From contig NZ_JAEEGC010000065.1 of NCBI RefSeq assembly GCF_019207025.1, positions 1-44,690 of the forward strand: a stretch of 44,690 bases of DNA, read 5' to 3'. How positions within the stretch are numbered: position 1 is the stretch's first letter; the number at the start of each line of letters is the position of its first letter. Below the pieces are notes generated by a model, which did not search any database, was not told the origin of the DNA, and worked only from the letters and a program-made list of their open reading frames with translations. Shown in pieces: positions 33,747-42,546 of this stretch. Origin of the DNA: Clostridium thailandense. Its GTDB lineage: Bacteria > Bacillota > Clostridia > Clostridiales > Clostridiaceae. A program made the translations under genes and the position numbers.

Positions 33747-35186
33747 ATGTTTTTAGATATAAAATTAGATAAAGAAACACCGGTATATGTACAAATTAAA
33801 AATTATATAAGTGATATGATACTTAGAGGGATGCTCAGAAGTGGTGAAAAACTACCTTCTACTAGAGAACTTTCTTCTATACTTAGTATCAGTAGAAATA
33901 CTGTAATTTCTGCTTATGAGTTTCTTGTAGACGAAGGCTTTATATATATGGAAAAAGGAAAAGGAGCCTTTGTATCAGATGTGAAGGTAGATATTCAAGA
34001 AAAATGGAATATGGACTGGAGCAATCAGATAAATGATTATGCAAGATTCGCTGAAGATTTAGATATAATAAAACATGAGACCAAGTGGAAAAAGGGTATG
34101 ATATCATTTAAGAGCATAGCACCTGATGAAAGCCTTTTTGATGTGGAAGAATTCAAAAAGGCTTTTTTAAATAGGATATCTATAGAAGGAGAAAAAATAT
34201 TAAACTATGGATATGCTCAAGGGTATAGAGCATTGATACAATATCTATTTAAATACATGTCTAATAAGGGTGTAGATACAGAAGAAAAAGACATACTTAT
34301 AACAAATGGCTTTACTGAGGGATTTAATTTGATTTTATCCAGTATTACTGAAAAAGGAGATAAAATACTTTGTGAAAACCCTACACATAATACTGCTATA
34401 AAAATTATGAAGCTTCATGATTTAGATATTATAGGAGTACCTATGGAGGATGATGGTGTTAACATAAGTAAGTTAAAAGATGAACTCTCAAAAAATAAAT
34501 TTAAACTATCTTACTTTATTCCGTCATACCATAATCCGACTGGAGTTGTAATGTCTGTAGAAAAAAGAATTGAGTTATATAAAGCGTTAAAACAATATGA
34601 TATTCCTATAATTGAAGATGGTTTTAATGAAGAATTAAGGTATTCTGGAGCTCATGTTGCCCCTATTGCGGCATTAAGTGGGAGAGGAAATGGCGTAATA
34701 TATATAGGTAGTTTTTCAAAAATACTTTTTCCAGGAATAAGGATAGGATGGATATTAGCTGATAGAAAACTAATAGAATACCTAGAAAGTGTAAAAAGAA
34801 GCAAAAATATTCACACATCTTCTTTGGATCAGGCTATTTTTTATGACTATCTTAGTGGTGGGAATTTTGAAAAGTATATTAAAAAAGCTAGAAAAGTTTA
34901 TAAGGAAAAATATGAATTTGCATTAAGATGTGCAGAAAAATATATTCCTTATAAAAAAATATTTGGTGAAGGTGGTCTTCATATATTTTTAGAATTACAA
35001 GAGCTAAATTCAAGAGATGTATTAAAGGAGTGTTATAGAAAAGGAATAGTATTTACTCCAGGTGATATATTTTATACAGATGATAATGGATATAACACCT
35101 TAAGATTGGGATTTTCAAGAGTAAATAAGGAAGATATAGAAAAAGGTTTCAAGATAATTGGTGAAGTTATTAAATCCAAAACATGA
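33747..35186 (+). CDS. MocR/PdxR-type GntR regulator fused to aminotransferase domain
   Basis: A 479-residue chimeric regulator: an N-terminal GntR winged helix (about 10-75, with LPSTRELSSILSISRNTVIS as recognition region) joined to a fold-type I aminotransferase domain (about 110-475). The pyridoxal-phosphate lysine is Lys325 in SFSKILFPG, and PSYHNPTG and GFNEELRY are also present. In relatives such as PdxR and GabR the cofactor or an amino-acid adduct changes DNA binding. Its target is unknown; the M20 amidohydrolase 48 bases downstream is a candidate. The ribosome binding site is held in a hairpin. Confidence 0.92.
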   Translation: MFLDIKLDKETPVYVQIKNYISDMILRGMLRSGEKLPSTRELSSILSISRNTVISAYEFLVDEGFIYMEKGKGAFVSDVKVDIQEKWNMDWSNQINDYARFAEDLDIIKHETKWKKGMISFKSIAPDESLFDVEEFKKAFLNRISIEGEKILNYGYAQGYRALIQYLFKYMSNKGVDTEEKDILITNGFTEGFNLILSSITEKGDKILCENPTHNTAIKIMKLHDLDIIGVPMEDDGVNISKLKDELSKNKFKLSYFIPSYHNPTGVVMSVEKRIELYKALKQYDIPIIEDGFNEELRYSGAHVAPIAALSGRGNGVIYIGSFSKILFPGIRIGWILADRKLIEYLESVKRSKNIHTSSLDQAIFYDYLSGGNFEKYIKKARKVYKEKYEFALRCAEKYIPYKKIFGEGGLHIFLELQELNSRDVLKECYRKGIVFTPGDIFYTDDNGYNTLRLGFSRVNKEDIEKGFKIIGEVIKSKT

Positions 35187-35234
35187 CAAAGTACCTATGC
35201 TAGGTATTTATGAACAAGGAAAGGAAGAAGAAAA

Positions 35235-36398
35235 ATGGATGTAAAATCACTAGCAAAAAAATATGAAAATTATATTATTGCAATGAGAAGAGATTTTCAT
35301 CAGAATCCGGAACTATCATGGGCTGAATATAGGACCACGGAAATAATAGAGAGAGAACTAAAGGCTTTTGGCATAGAAACTAAAAGACTAAAAAATACTG
35401 GAGCTATAGGGATATTAAAAGGAAGAGAAAAAGGCAAGACAGTAGCTTTAAGAGCTGATATAGATGCTTTAGAGTTAAAAGAAGAAACAGAATTGACTTT
35501 CAAGTCCACTAATGGATATATGCATGCTTGTGGGCACGATTGTCATACAGCAATGCTTCTAGGAGCTGCTAAAATATTATCTGAGCTAAAGGACGAGATC
35601 AAGGGAAATATTAAATTTATTTTTCAGCCAGCAGAGGAAACTTGTGTTGGAGCAAAGAAAATTATAGAACAGGATAATGTACTGGAAGATGTTGATGGCA
35701 TATTTGGTATGCATATTTGGGGAACTTTGCAGTCTTCGAAATTTAATATAGAGAAGGGTGCAAGAATGGCATCAGCGGACACTTTTAGAATTAAAATAAA
35801 AGGCTTAGCAAGTCATGGGTCAACTCCACATCTAGGCATAGATGCAGTTGTTGCTTCTTCAGCAGTGGTTATGAACTTACAGAGTATAGTAAGTAGAACT
35901 ATAGATCCTTTAGAACCAGTAGTTATCACTATTGGAACAATAAAGGGGGGCGACAGATTCAATATAATTGCAAATGAAGTAACAATGGAAGGAACAACTA
36001 GAGCTTTTTCAAGAGAAGTAAGAAATTCCTTGGAAGGTAAAATGAGAGAAATAGTTAGCAATACAGCTAAGACTTATGGAGCAGAAGGAATATTAGAGTA
36101 TGAGTATTGCCCAGCACCGCTAATAAACGATGACAAGCTAACAGATATAGCTATAAATTCTGCAATAAAATTGTATGGAAATGAAATTTTAATACCTATG
36201 GAAAAATTAACAGTTTCAGAAGACTTTACTTATTTTATGGATAAGATTCCGGGAGCCTTTGCATTTCTTGGATGTGGTAATGAAAAAATAGGTATCTATT
36301 CGAATCATAATAATAAATTTATGGTAGATGAAAATGCTCTTCACAAAGGATCAGCACTATATGCCCAATTTGCTTTAGATTTCTTAAATATGAGTTAA
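35235..36398 (+). CDS. M20D amidohydrolase (N-acyl-amino-acid or peptidase-like)
   Basis: A 387-residue metal-dependent amidohydrolase of the hippurate hydrolase/IAA-amino-acid hydrolase group. Motifs: RADIDALELKEET (about 75-87), HACGHDCHTAML (about 96-107), the catalytic PAEET (about 135-139), GMHIWG and the C-terminal SEDFTYF. It should remove acyl groups from amino acids or cleave related amides in the cytoplasm. AGGAAGGAAG precedes the ATG. It follows the MocR-type gene on the same strand and may be part of its regulon; its stop lies inside a truncated repeat copy. Confidence 0.9.
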   Translation: MDVKSLAKKYENYIIAMRRDFHQNPELSWAEYRTTEIIERELKAFGIETKRLKNTGAIGILKGREKGKTVALRADIDALELKEETELTFKSTNGYMHACGHDCHTAMLLGAAKILSELKDEIKGNIKFIFQPAEETCVGAKKIIEQDNVLEDVDGIFGMHIWGTLQSSKFNIEKGARMASADTFRIKIKGLASHGSTPHLGIDAVVASSAVVMNLQSIVSRTIDPLEPVVITIGTIKGGDRFNIIANEVTMEGTTRAFSREVRNSLEGKMREIVSNTAKTYGAEGILEYEYCPAPLINDDKLTDIAINSAIKLYGNEILIPMEKLTVSEDFTYFMDKIPGAFAFLGCGNEKIGIYSNHNNKFMVDENALHKGSALYAQFALDFLNMS

Positions 36399-36448
36399 GG
36401 CTTGTAACAAAAGTATTTAAATCTACTTTCGGCCGTGGATGCCTATAT
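36398..36448 (+). repeat. Dispersed repeat, copy 5 (internally deleted)
   Basis: It keeps the GGCTTGTAACAAAAGTATTTA block (from 36398, split here only by name) and the end block TTTCGGCCGTGGATGCCTAT, but lacks the middle GTGCTGGAAG...AAGTTAA section found in other copies and lacks the hairpin. It begins at the stop codon of the amidohydrolase gene. Confidence 0.6.
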
Positions 36449-36561
36449 AATGGATTCTTTCAAAACCTATGTCTGAAATAGGTTTTTTCTTTTGGATTAG
36501 TATATTTATTTCAAAAGTCCTAAAAATAAATATATTAATATCTAAAATGGTGGTGGAATAC

Positions 36562-37131
36562 GTGAATAAGGGATTAAAAATATCTTTAATTATTTTAGCT
36601 GTATTAGCAATTATATTCTTGCCGTTAATAGGCAGCTATAATTCCATTGTAGGGCTTGAACAGAAAGTTAACGCTGCAGAGTCAAATATAGATGCTCAAT
36701 TACAGAGAAGGTCAGACCTGATACCAAATTTAGTGCAAACAGTTAAGGGATATGCAGCTCAGGAAAAAACAATATTTACTGATGTTGCTAATGCAAGAGC
36801 TAAGCTCGCAGGGGCACAAACAATTACGGATAGAGCAAATGCAGATGCTCAGCTTTCATCATCACTTTCAAGACTTTTAGTAGTTGTTGAAAGATATCCG
36901 GATTTAAAATCCAATCAAAATTTCAAGGATTTATCTGTTGCCTTAGAAGGTACAGAAAATAGAATAGCAATTGCCAGACAAGATTATAACAATTATGTAA
37001 ATGATTATAATACATCTATTAAAAGATTTCCGAATTCGATAGTTTCAGGTATGTTTGGTTTTTCACAGAAACCATATTATAAGGCAAGTCAGGGAGCACA
37101 GGAAGTTCCAAAGGTAGACTTTACAAAATAG
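36562..37131 (+). CDS. lemA: LemA family membrane protein
   Basis: A 189-residue LemA protein: one N-terminal helix (about 5-25) then a cytoplasmic-type helical bundle. The family core is clear in RRSDLIPNLVQTVKGYAAQEK (about 50-70) and RYPDLKSNQNFKDLSVALEGTENRI further on. GTG 36562 is chosen since GGTGGTGG lies just before it; the frame runs further upstream without a binding site. LemA proteins are widespread but of unknown function, and are often paired with TPM-domain proteins, as here. Confidence 0.9.
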   Translation: MNKGLKISLIILAVLAIIFLPLIGSYNSIVGLEQKVNAAESNIDAQLQRRSDLIPNLVQTVKGYAAQEKTIFTDVANARAKLAGAQTITDRANADAQLSSSLSRLLVVVERYPDLKSNQNFKDLSVALEGTENRIAIARQDYNNYVNDYNTSIKRFPNSIVSGMFGFSQKPYYKASQGAQEVPKVDFTK

Positions 37132-37211
37132 TTTGATTTTGCAGTCTAGAATTAAGTGTGATTATAGACTGTAAAACAACTGTTTTAGAAAGTATAAAAA
37201 GAGATGACTGA

Positions 37212-38027
37212 ATGATGAGTCTAATAAAAAATAGGTTTAAATTAATTAAACTAATATTAAATATAATAATTCCTGTGATAATTTTTATCGTTGCTTTGTC
37301 TTGTTTTGTAAAAGGAGCTTCAAATATACCTGAGCCAACTGGATTAAAATATATAAATGACTATGTTGGAATTATTGATGATGATACAAAAAATTATATT
37401 ATATCACTCGGAAGTGAACTAGAAAGCAAAACTGGTTCACAGGTAACAGCAGTTATAGTTAATTCGCTTGAAGGAAGAGATATAGAATCTTATGCAAATG
37501 AACTCTTTAGAACTTGGGGTATTGGGCAAAAAGGTAAGGATAATGGTTTATTGATATTGCTATCAATAAATGATAAAAAGTGGAGAGTAGAAGTAGGAAG
37601 AGAATTGGAAGGCGTAATTACGGATATATATTCTTCAAGAGTTATGAATGATACAGCAGTACCATTTTTTAAAGAAAGCAGATATAGCGAGGGTTTGAGA
37701 AACGCTTATTTAACTTTTGCAAATGATATAGCAAAAGAAAATAATGTAACTTTGCAGGGGAACAGAGAAGATAATAGTGGAATACAACAACAGAGAGGAA
37801 TTACTATAAGCCCTGTTGTAATATATTCTATTTTAGGTGCTTTTATGTTGGATATTATATTTAATAGAGCGAGGATAAGCAGATTTATATTATATGCAAT
37901 GTTTTGGAACTCGTTTTGGGGGAGAGGCCCAAGAGGTCCAAGAGGCGGCGGTGGTTTTGGCGGTGGAGGACATGGTGGATTTGGAGGAGGCAGTTCCGGT
38001 GGTGGTGGTTCTTCAGGAGGCTGGTAA
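37212..38027 (+). CDS. TPM domain membrane protein (YgcG-like)
   Basis: A 271-residue protein: signal or anchor helix (about 12-32), TPM domain (about 40-170) starting LKYINDYVGIIDDDTKNYI and with GIGQKGKDNGLLILLSINDKK, a second hydrophobic segment (about 195-230), and a glycine-rich tail (about 238-271) of GGGG and GGSSGG repeats. The TPM domain has been called a phosphatase-like fold but the function of this group is unclear. Operon partner of lemA (80 bases downstream), probably acting at the membrane. Start ATG 37212 or the ATG next to it at 37215 cannot be told apart. Confidence 0.9.
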   Translation: MMSLIKNRFKLIKLILNIIIPVIIFIVALSCFVKGASNIPEPTGLKYINDYVGIIDDDTKNYIISLGSELESKTGSQVTAVIVNSLEGRDIESYANELFRTWGIGQKGKDNGLLILLSINDKKWRVEVGRELEGVITDIYSSRVMNDTAVPFFKESRYSEGLRNAYLTFANDIAKENNVTLQGNREDNSGIQQQRGITISPVVIYSILGAFMLDIIFNRARISRFILYAMFWNSFWGRGPRGPRGGGGFGGGGHGGFGGGSSGGGGSSGGW

Positions 38028-38145
38028 AGATATTATTAAAAAATTCATAAATTAATCAAATTGATAAATGCATTATTTATTGATATATTAATAAATAATG
38101 CATATAATTTCATTATCAAATAAAATATATCGGAATAATATTAAA

Positions 38146-38262
38146 AGGCGAAGATGAGAAGAAGTAAGTGAATAGAAGCTGACAGAGAGAAATCTCCATT
38201 GGGTGTAAGAGATTTTGAGTGGAAGTTAACTTCTGCCTCTGTATTGAGGTAGGAGTTTTTTG
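38146..38262 (+). ncRNA. T-box-like leader, degenerate
   Basis: The sequence resembles T-box Stem I: GAAGAAGTAA near 38160, CAGAGAGA (38183-38190), GGGTGTAAGAGA (38201-38212), then GAGTGGAAGTTAACTTCTG. The AGAAGTAA and TTAACTTCT parts can pair as the base. But no TGGNACC antiterminator motif follows; the RNA runs straight into a terminator (38229-38262). The specifier codon cannot be assigned. It may be a decayed leader or a look-alike. Confidence 0.45.
38229..38262 (+). terminator. Terminator at end of T-box-like leader
   Basis: AACTTCTGCCTC pairs with GAGGTAGGAGTT (G-U pairs allowed) across loop TGTATT, followed by TTTTG. No antiterminator alternative is visible. Confidence 0.7.
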
Positions 38263-38460
38263 TTTTCAAAAACAGGAATATTTATTGTAGATAAGGTTTA
38301 TTATCCAGGGTTTGAAGATCATCCAGGCTATAAAATTCATAAAAAACAAGCAAATGAAGCAGGAGCTATAATATTATTTATATTAAAAGAAGATTTTAAT
38401 ATAAAAAGTGGAGTTAATATATCTGCAAAATTAGAATATCTTAATCCAGCGGTAATATAG
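38260..38460 (+). pseudogene. Gene fragment after T-box-like leader
   Basis: A 66-codon open stretch with ordinary amino-acid composition (GFEDHPGYKIHKKQ, then LKEDFNIKSGVNISAKLEYL). Its only start, a TTG, lies in the terminator's T-run and has no ribosome binding site. I do not recognise a family. It looks like the 3' end of a gene whose beginning was deleted along with the 3' part of the leader. A short real protein is possible but unlikely. Confidence 0.4.
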
Positions 38461-38621
38461 TTACTATATTTCTAGATCGAGGAGACAGATATTTTAGCAA
38501 AAATATATATGATTAATTAAATACAATTTAAAATTGATTTTTAAGTATTCTATTTATATAATAATAGTGGTATATAAGAACATTGCTATACTAAATATGT
38601 AATTGATAGAAAGGTGATTGT

Positions 38622-39056
38622 GTGAAGATTTCAACTAAAGGTAGATATGGGTTAAAAGCACTTATTGATATAGCTCTGTATTCTAATTCTGAAGTAGTTA
38701 CATTAAAAAGTATTTCAGAAAGACAAAGTATTTCAGAAGGATACTTAGAACAAATTTTTTCAGCATTAAGAAAGAGCGGTCTAGTTATAGGAAGAAAAGG
38801 GGCTCAAGGAGGATATACCTTATCAAAGGATATAAATACAATAACTATTGGTGAGATATTAAGAGCTTTGGAAGGTGATTTATCACTAGTAAACGTTGGG
38901 AATAACAATGCTTCAGATGCACTGGATAGATGTATAAATGAAAATCTATGGGATATGATAAATAGAAATATTAATGACTATTTTGATAGTGTTACATTGG
39001 AAGACCTAGTTAATAAATATAAAAGCGAAGTAAATAATTATATGTATTTTATTTAA
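38622..39056 (+). CDS. Rrf2 family transcriptional regulator
   Basis: A 144-residue winged-helix regulator of the Rrf2 family, which includes IscR, NsrR and CymR. MKISTKGRYGLKALIDIALY and the GAQGGYTLSK wing are characteristic. Only one cysteine is present (in DRCINENLW, about residue 106), so it lacks the three-cysteine cluster site of IscR and more resembles CymR, which senses sulfur state through a protein partner. GTG 38622 is supported by AAAGGTG seven bases upstream. It is monocistronic with no iron-sulfur genes beside it. Confidence 0.9.
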   Translation: MKISTKGRYGLKALIDIALYSNSEVVTLKSISERQSISEGYLEQIFSALRKSGLVIGRKGAQGGYTLSKDINTITIGEILRALEGDLSLVNVGNNNASDALDRCINENLWDMINRNINDYFDSVTLEDLVNKYKSEVNNYMYFI

Positions 39057-39088
39057 AGAAAAGTCATATATAATAATTTATTTTTGTA

Positions 39089-39242
39089 TTGACAAAGACT
39101 GGTATATTTTATATGCTTACTAAAGGCAATTTTTCTTATCTAAGAGAAATCGTATTTTTTAGTTAATACTGCTTATGAAAATAAAAGAATTTTAAGCTGA
39201 CTGGAATACCAGAGACTTTTTAAGAGTCTTTGGATTTTTTAT
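39089..39242 (+). other. Possible small RNA gene
   Basis: TTGACA (39089-39094), 17-base spacer, TATGCT (39112-39117) would start a transcript near 39124. A hairpin CCAGAGACT / AGAGTCTTTGG and a T-run (about 39210-39242) would end it about 115 bases later. There is no ORF. The stretch from the terminator to the next gene (39243-39433) is AT-rich without visible features. Confidence 0.35.
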
Positions 39243-39433
39243 ATTTAAGTCTAATGCATTGCTATGGAAACTTTATTTTATAATGCATAATATATAACTG
39301 ATATATATATATTTATGAAAATAATGGTTTTAAATTCTTGAATAAAAATATAAATCATAATAATTTAAAGATTATAAATATTGTATAATTATATTGAAAG
39401 TCAAAATTTATAATTGTTTCAGGAGGTGAAAAC

Positions 39434-40804
39434 ATGGATATCTGGGATATAGTAATTAAGAATGGAAAGTTAGTAAACCCTGAGAGAGAAAGTGTAGTTC
39501 ATTGTAATATAGGAATATCTGGAGGCAAGATATCCATAATTACAGAACAAGATATAAAGGGAAAAGAAGAGATTGATGCAAAAAACAAAATAGTTTGTCC
39601 TGGATTTATAGATATTCATGCACACATTGATGGTGATATAGGGTGTGCTAAGCTATCTCTGGTTCAAGGGGTTACTACAACAGTAGGTGGAAATTGTGGT
39701 GGTGGTCCTATAGATTTAAAAAAGTTTTTTGATGAACAGGATAAAAAGGGATTTCCTATTAATCAAGCACAATTTGTAGGTCATTCCTTCAGCTTAAGAG
39801 AAAGAGTTGGTGTAACAGATCCATATATTTCATCAACTAGTTCTCAAATTAAGCAGATGCAGGATTTAGCTGAAAAAGCTTTTAAAGAGGGAGGAGTGGG
39901 CTTATCCTTTGGACTTGAATATGCTCCAGGTGCCTCCTTTGATGAAGTAATAGAATTAAGCCGTGTTGCTGCAAGACATGGAAGATTAGTATCCATTCAT
40001 ACTCGTTTAAGTGCTCCAGACGATTTAGATTCTCTTAGAGAGGCAATTAAGATTGCTGAACTTACAGGAGTCTCAGTACAAATATCTCATTTAGTATATC
40101 AATATGGTGCAGGAGTAATGAGTGAAGCAATAGAGCTAATTAGTAATGCTAGAAAAAGTGGCCTTAATATATGGGCTGACAGTGGTATGTATACTTCTTT
40201 TGCAACTCATATAGTTACTAGTGTGTTTGATGAAGAGCATATCAAAAACTTTGGTTGGGAGTTTAATCATATGTTTATTGCATCAGGTAAACACAAAGGG
40301 CAGAGTTTAACAGAAGAATTATATAGAAGTATGCGAAATAATAAAGAAGATGCGGTTATAATATGTTTTACTGGAGTTGAGGATGAAATTTATGAAGCTC
40401 TATTAAGCGATTATGTAATGCTATCTTCAGATACAGGACCAAGTCCTACAGGAAATATAGATGAATGCCACCCACAAAATGCAGGATCATTTCCAAGATT
40501 TTTTAGAAAAATGGTTAGAGAACAAAAATCTATTTCAGTTATTGAAGCTGTAAAAAAGTGTACTCTTGTACCTGCCGAGGCACTGGGTTTTAGTAATAAA
40601 GGTAGATTAAATTTAGGAACTGATGCGGATCTGCTGGTAATTGATATGGAAAGGATAATTGATAAATCTGATTTTTCAGACAAAGGAAGACCAGATGCTT
40701 ATCCAGAAGGAATTGATTATGTAATTGTAAATGGAAAGATAGTAGTTGACAAAGGTCAGATTAGAGAAGGGGTAATGCCAGGAAAGTCAATTAGAGTGGT
40801 ATAA
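39434..40804 (+). CDS. D-aminoacylase-like amidohydrolase
   Basis: A 456-residue amidohydrolase of the N-acyl-D-amino-acid deacylase group. The metal site begins with GFIDIHAHID (about 57-66); GGNCGGGP (about 90-97) and IHTRL (about 192-196) fit further ligands, and a late aspartate lies in SSDTGPSPTG. It should hydrolyse an N-acylated D-amino acid or related amide in the cytoplasm. AGGAGGTG precedes the ATG. It is monocistronic, with a terminator after. Members of this group are sometimes misnamed dihydroorotases. Confidence 0.85.
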   Translation: MDIWDIVIKNGKLVNPERESVVHCNIGISGGKISIITEQDIKGKEEIDAKNKIVCPGFIDIHAHIDGDIGCAKLSLVQGVTTTVGGNCGGGPIDLKKFFDEQDKKGFPINQAQFVGHSFSLRERVGVTDPYISSTSSQIKQMQDLAEKAFKEGGVGLSFGLEYAPGASFDEVIELSRVAARHGRLVSIHTRLSAPDDLDSLREAIKIAELTGVSVQISHLVYQYGAGVMSEAIELISNARKSGLNIWADSGMYTSFATHIVTSVFDEEHIKNFGWEFNHMFIASGKHKGQSLTEELYRSMRNNKEDAVIICFTGVEDEIYEALLSDYVMLSSDTGPSPTGNIDECHPQNAGSFPRFFRKMVREQKSISVIEAVKKCTLVPAEALGFSNKGRLNLGTDADLLVIDMERIIDKSDFSDKGRPDAYPEGIDYVIVNGKIVVDKGQIREGVMPGKSIRVV

Positions 40805-40807
40805 AAA

Positions 40808-40850
40808 TGTTGCTTCGGAAGTTAATTTTCGGAGCAATATTTTTTTATAT
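40808..40850 (+). terminator. Terminator after D-aminoacylase-like gene
   Basis: TTGCTTCG pairs with CGGAGCAA (one G-U) around a 12-base loop, then TATTTTTTT. Confidence 0.8.
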
Positions 40851-40892
40851 ATAAAATAATGAATGAAATTTGTTTACAAAACATTAACAAGT

Positions 40893-40924
40893 TTGACACT
40901 GAGCTGTCAACGCATATATATATA
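40893..40924 (+). promoter_or_regulatory. Promoter with inverted-repeat operator before MacAB-like operon
   Basis: TTGACA (40893-40898) with TGTCAA (40905-40910) forms a perfect inverted repeat with six bases between. The first half is a consensus -35 and a TATATA run at 40915-40924 gives a -10 at 16-18 bases. A dimeric regulator could bind the repeat; none is encoded next to it. Confidence 0.55.
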
Positions 40925-41027
40925 CTTAGAAAGGTATTCAAGAAGTTCAAGATAAACAAAATGTTAAGGAAAATAATTGTTAATATGTACCAAAATGTAA
41001 AGCTATTATAAAGAAAGGAAGAATTTT

Positions 41028-42497
41028 ATGCAAGTTTCCAAGATTAAGAAGATATTAGCAGTTTTACTTATAGTAGCTGTAGTTGGAGGAGGATCATACT
41101 ATGGTTATAAAAAATATACAAGCAGTAAAGTAACTACTACAACTAGATTCGCAACAGCTAAAGTTAAAAGAACAGATATAGCAGTAACAGTTGATGGAAC
41201 AGGAACGGTTACTTCAGCAGAGGAAACAGATATTTATTCATCGAATGGTGGTATTGTACAAGAATTACCTTTTAAATTAGGAGATACTGTTAAAAGTGGT
41301 GATTTGTTTTGTAGGATAGATGATACTACTTCACAAAAGAACATAGATACAGACAGAAATAATATAGCTCAAAAGAATTTAGATTTAAAGAATTTAGAGA
41401 TTACTTTAGACAATTTGTATATAAAAGCACCTATTGATGGAATAGTAAAATCAGTGTTTGCTGCGGCTGGAGATGATGTAACTTCTCTTAAACCAGCATA
41501 TGGTGGTTTAGCTATGATGACGGCTGGATCATTAGAAATACCTATACCTTTCCCATCATCAGGAAAAATTTCGCAAGTATATGTATCTGCGGGCAGTACA
41601 GTTAAAAAAGGAGATACTTTATTTAAACTTGATGATTCAACTATAAAAAATAATATACAAGCAATAAACTTACAAATACAGCAGCTTCAAAATGACTTAA
41701 ATACTCAGCAGACCAATTTATCAAAAACTTCAATAATGTGTCCAAAGGATGGGATTGTATCAACTTTAGACATAAAACAAGGTGATTATGTCGACAATAC
41801 TAAACTTATAGCGTCAATTATAAATCCATCTGATTTGCAAATAGTAGTACCAGTAGACGAAATGGATATAGATAAGGTAAAGGCTGGAGAAGATGCAACT
41901 GTAAAGGTAGATGATATAAAGGACAAGAGTTATACAGGTCATGTGTTGAAGGTTTCTCCAGTAGGAAAGACAACTAATAATGTTACTACTTATGATGTTA
42001 CATTATCCTTAGATAATTCAGATCGATTAAGAGTAGGAATGAATGCCACTGTAACTATTGCCGTTGATAAGAAAACAAATGTATTAGCTGTACCAGCAGA
42101 GGCAATTACAGAAAGAAACGGTAAGAAATATGTAACAGTTCAAAATAATACTTCAACTAATGGCAGTAAAGGAAACAATAGAGAAAATAATAATTTTCAA
42201 TCTAAAAATAGTAATTCAAATACAGGAAATAGTAATCAATCAAGAAACGGTTCAGCAGGGCAGAATAGTTCAAATAGAAGTTCATCAAGTATTCCAGGTA
42301 GACCAGTGGCTGTAGAAACTGGAATACAGAACCAAAGTATGGTGGAAATAGTTAGTGGACTATCTGAAAATGATACCGTAATAATACAATTTCCACAATC
42401 AAGCAGTAATAATCAAAATATGATGAGAAATGGAATGAACGGAGCGAGTGGTTTCGGAGGAGCTTCCAGACCTTCAGGTGGCGGTGGCAGAAATTAA
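41028..42497 (+). CDS. MacA/HlyD-type efflux membrane fusion protein
   Basis: A 489-residue adaptor: an N-terminal anchor (about 7-27), a biotinyl-lipoyl-like hairpin (about 60-95 and again about 165-205), a helical segment (about 200-235), a beta-barrel (about 245-345) and a long Ser/Asn/Gly-rich region (about 370-425) before a final domain and a glycine-rich end. In Gram-positives these adaptors work with MacB-like permeases to export peptides or drugs. Head of a three-gene operon with the ATPase and permease. AAGGAAG precedes the ATG. The low-complexity linker is unusual but seen in clostridial relatives. Confidence 0.9.
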   Translation: MQVSKIKKILAVLLIVAVVGGGSYYGYKKYTSSKVTTTTRFATAKVKRTDIAVTVDGTGTVTSAEETDIYSSNGGIVQELPFKLGDTVKSGDLFCRIDDTTSQKNIDTDRNNIAQKNLDLKNLEITLDNLYIKAPIDGIVKSVFAAAGDDVTSLKPAYGGLAMMTAGSLEIPIPFPSSGKISQVYVSAGSTVKKGDTLFKLDDSTIKNNIQAINLQIQQLQNDLNTQQTNLSKTSIMCPKDGIVSTLDIKQGDYVDNTKLIASIINPSDLQIVVPVDEMDIDKVKAGEDATVKVDDIKDKSYTGHVLKVSPVGKTTNNVTTYDVTLSLDNSDRLRVGMNATVTIAVDKKTNVLAVPAEAITERNGKKYVTVQNNTSTNGSKGNNRENNNFQSKNSNSNTGNSNQSRNGSAGQNSSNRSSSSIPGRPVAVETGIQNQSMVEIVSGLSENDTVIIQFPQSSSNNQNMMRNGMNGASGFGGASRPSGGGGRN

Positions 42498-42546
42498 TGT
42501 GATATAAGCAAGATTGATGTTTATATTGAAAAATGAGGTGATTAAT

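Noticed and set aside
37930..38024. GGT/GGC-rich stretch as a repeat element
   Set aside because: It encodes the glycine-rich tail typical of TPM-domain proteins.
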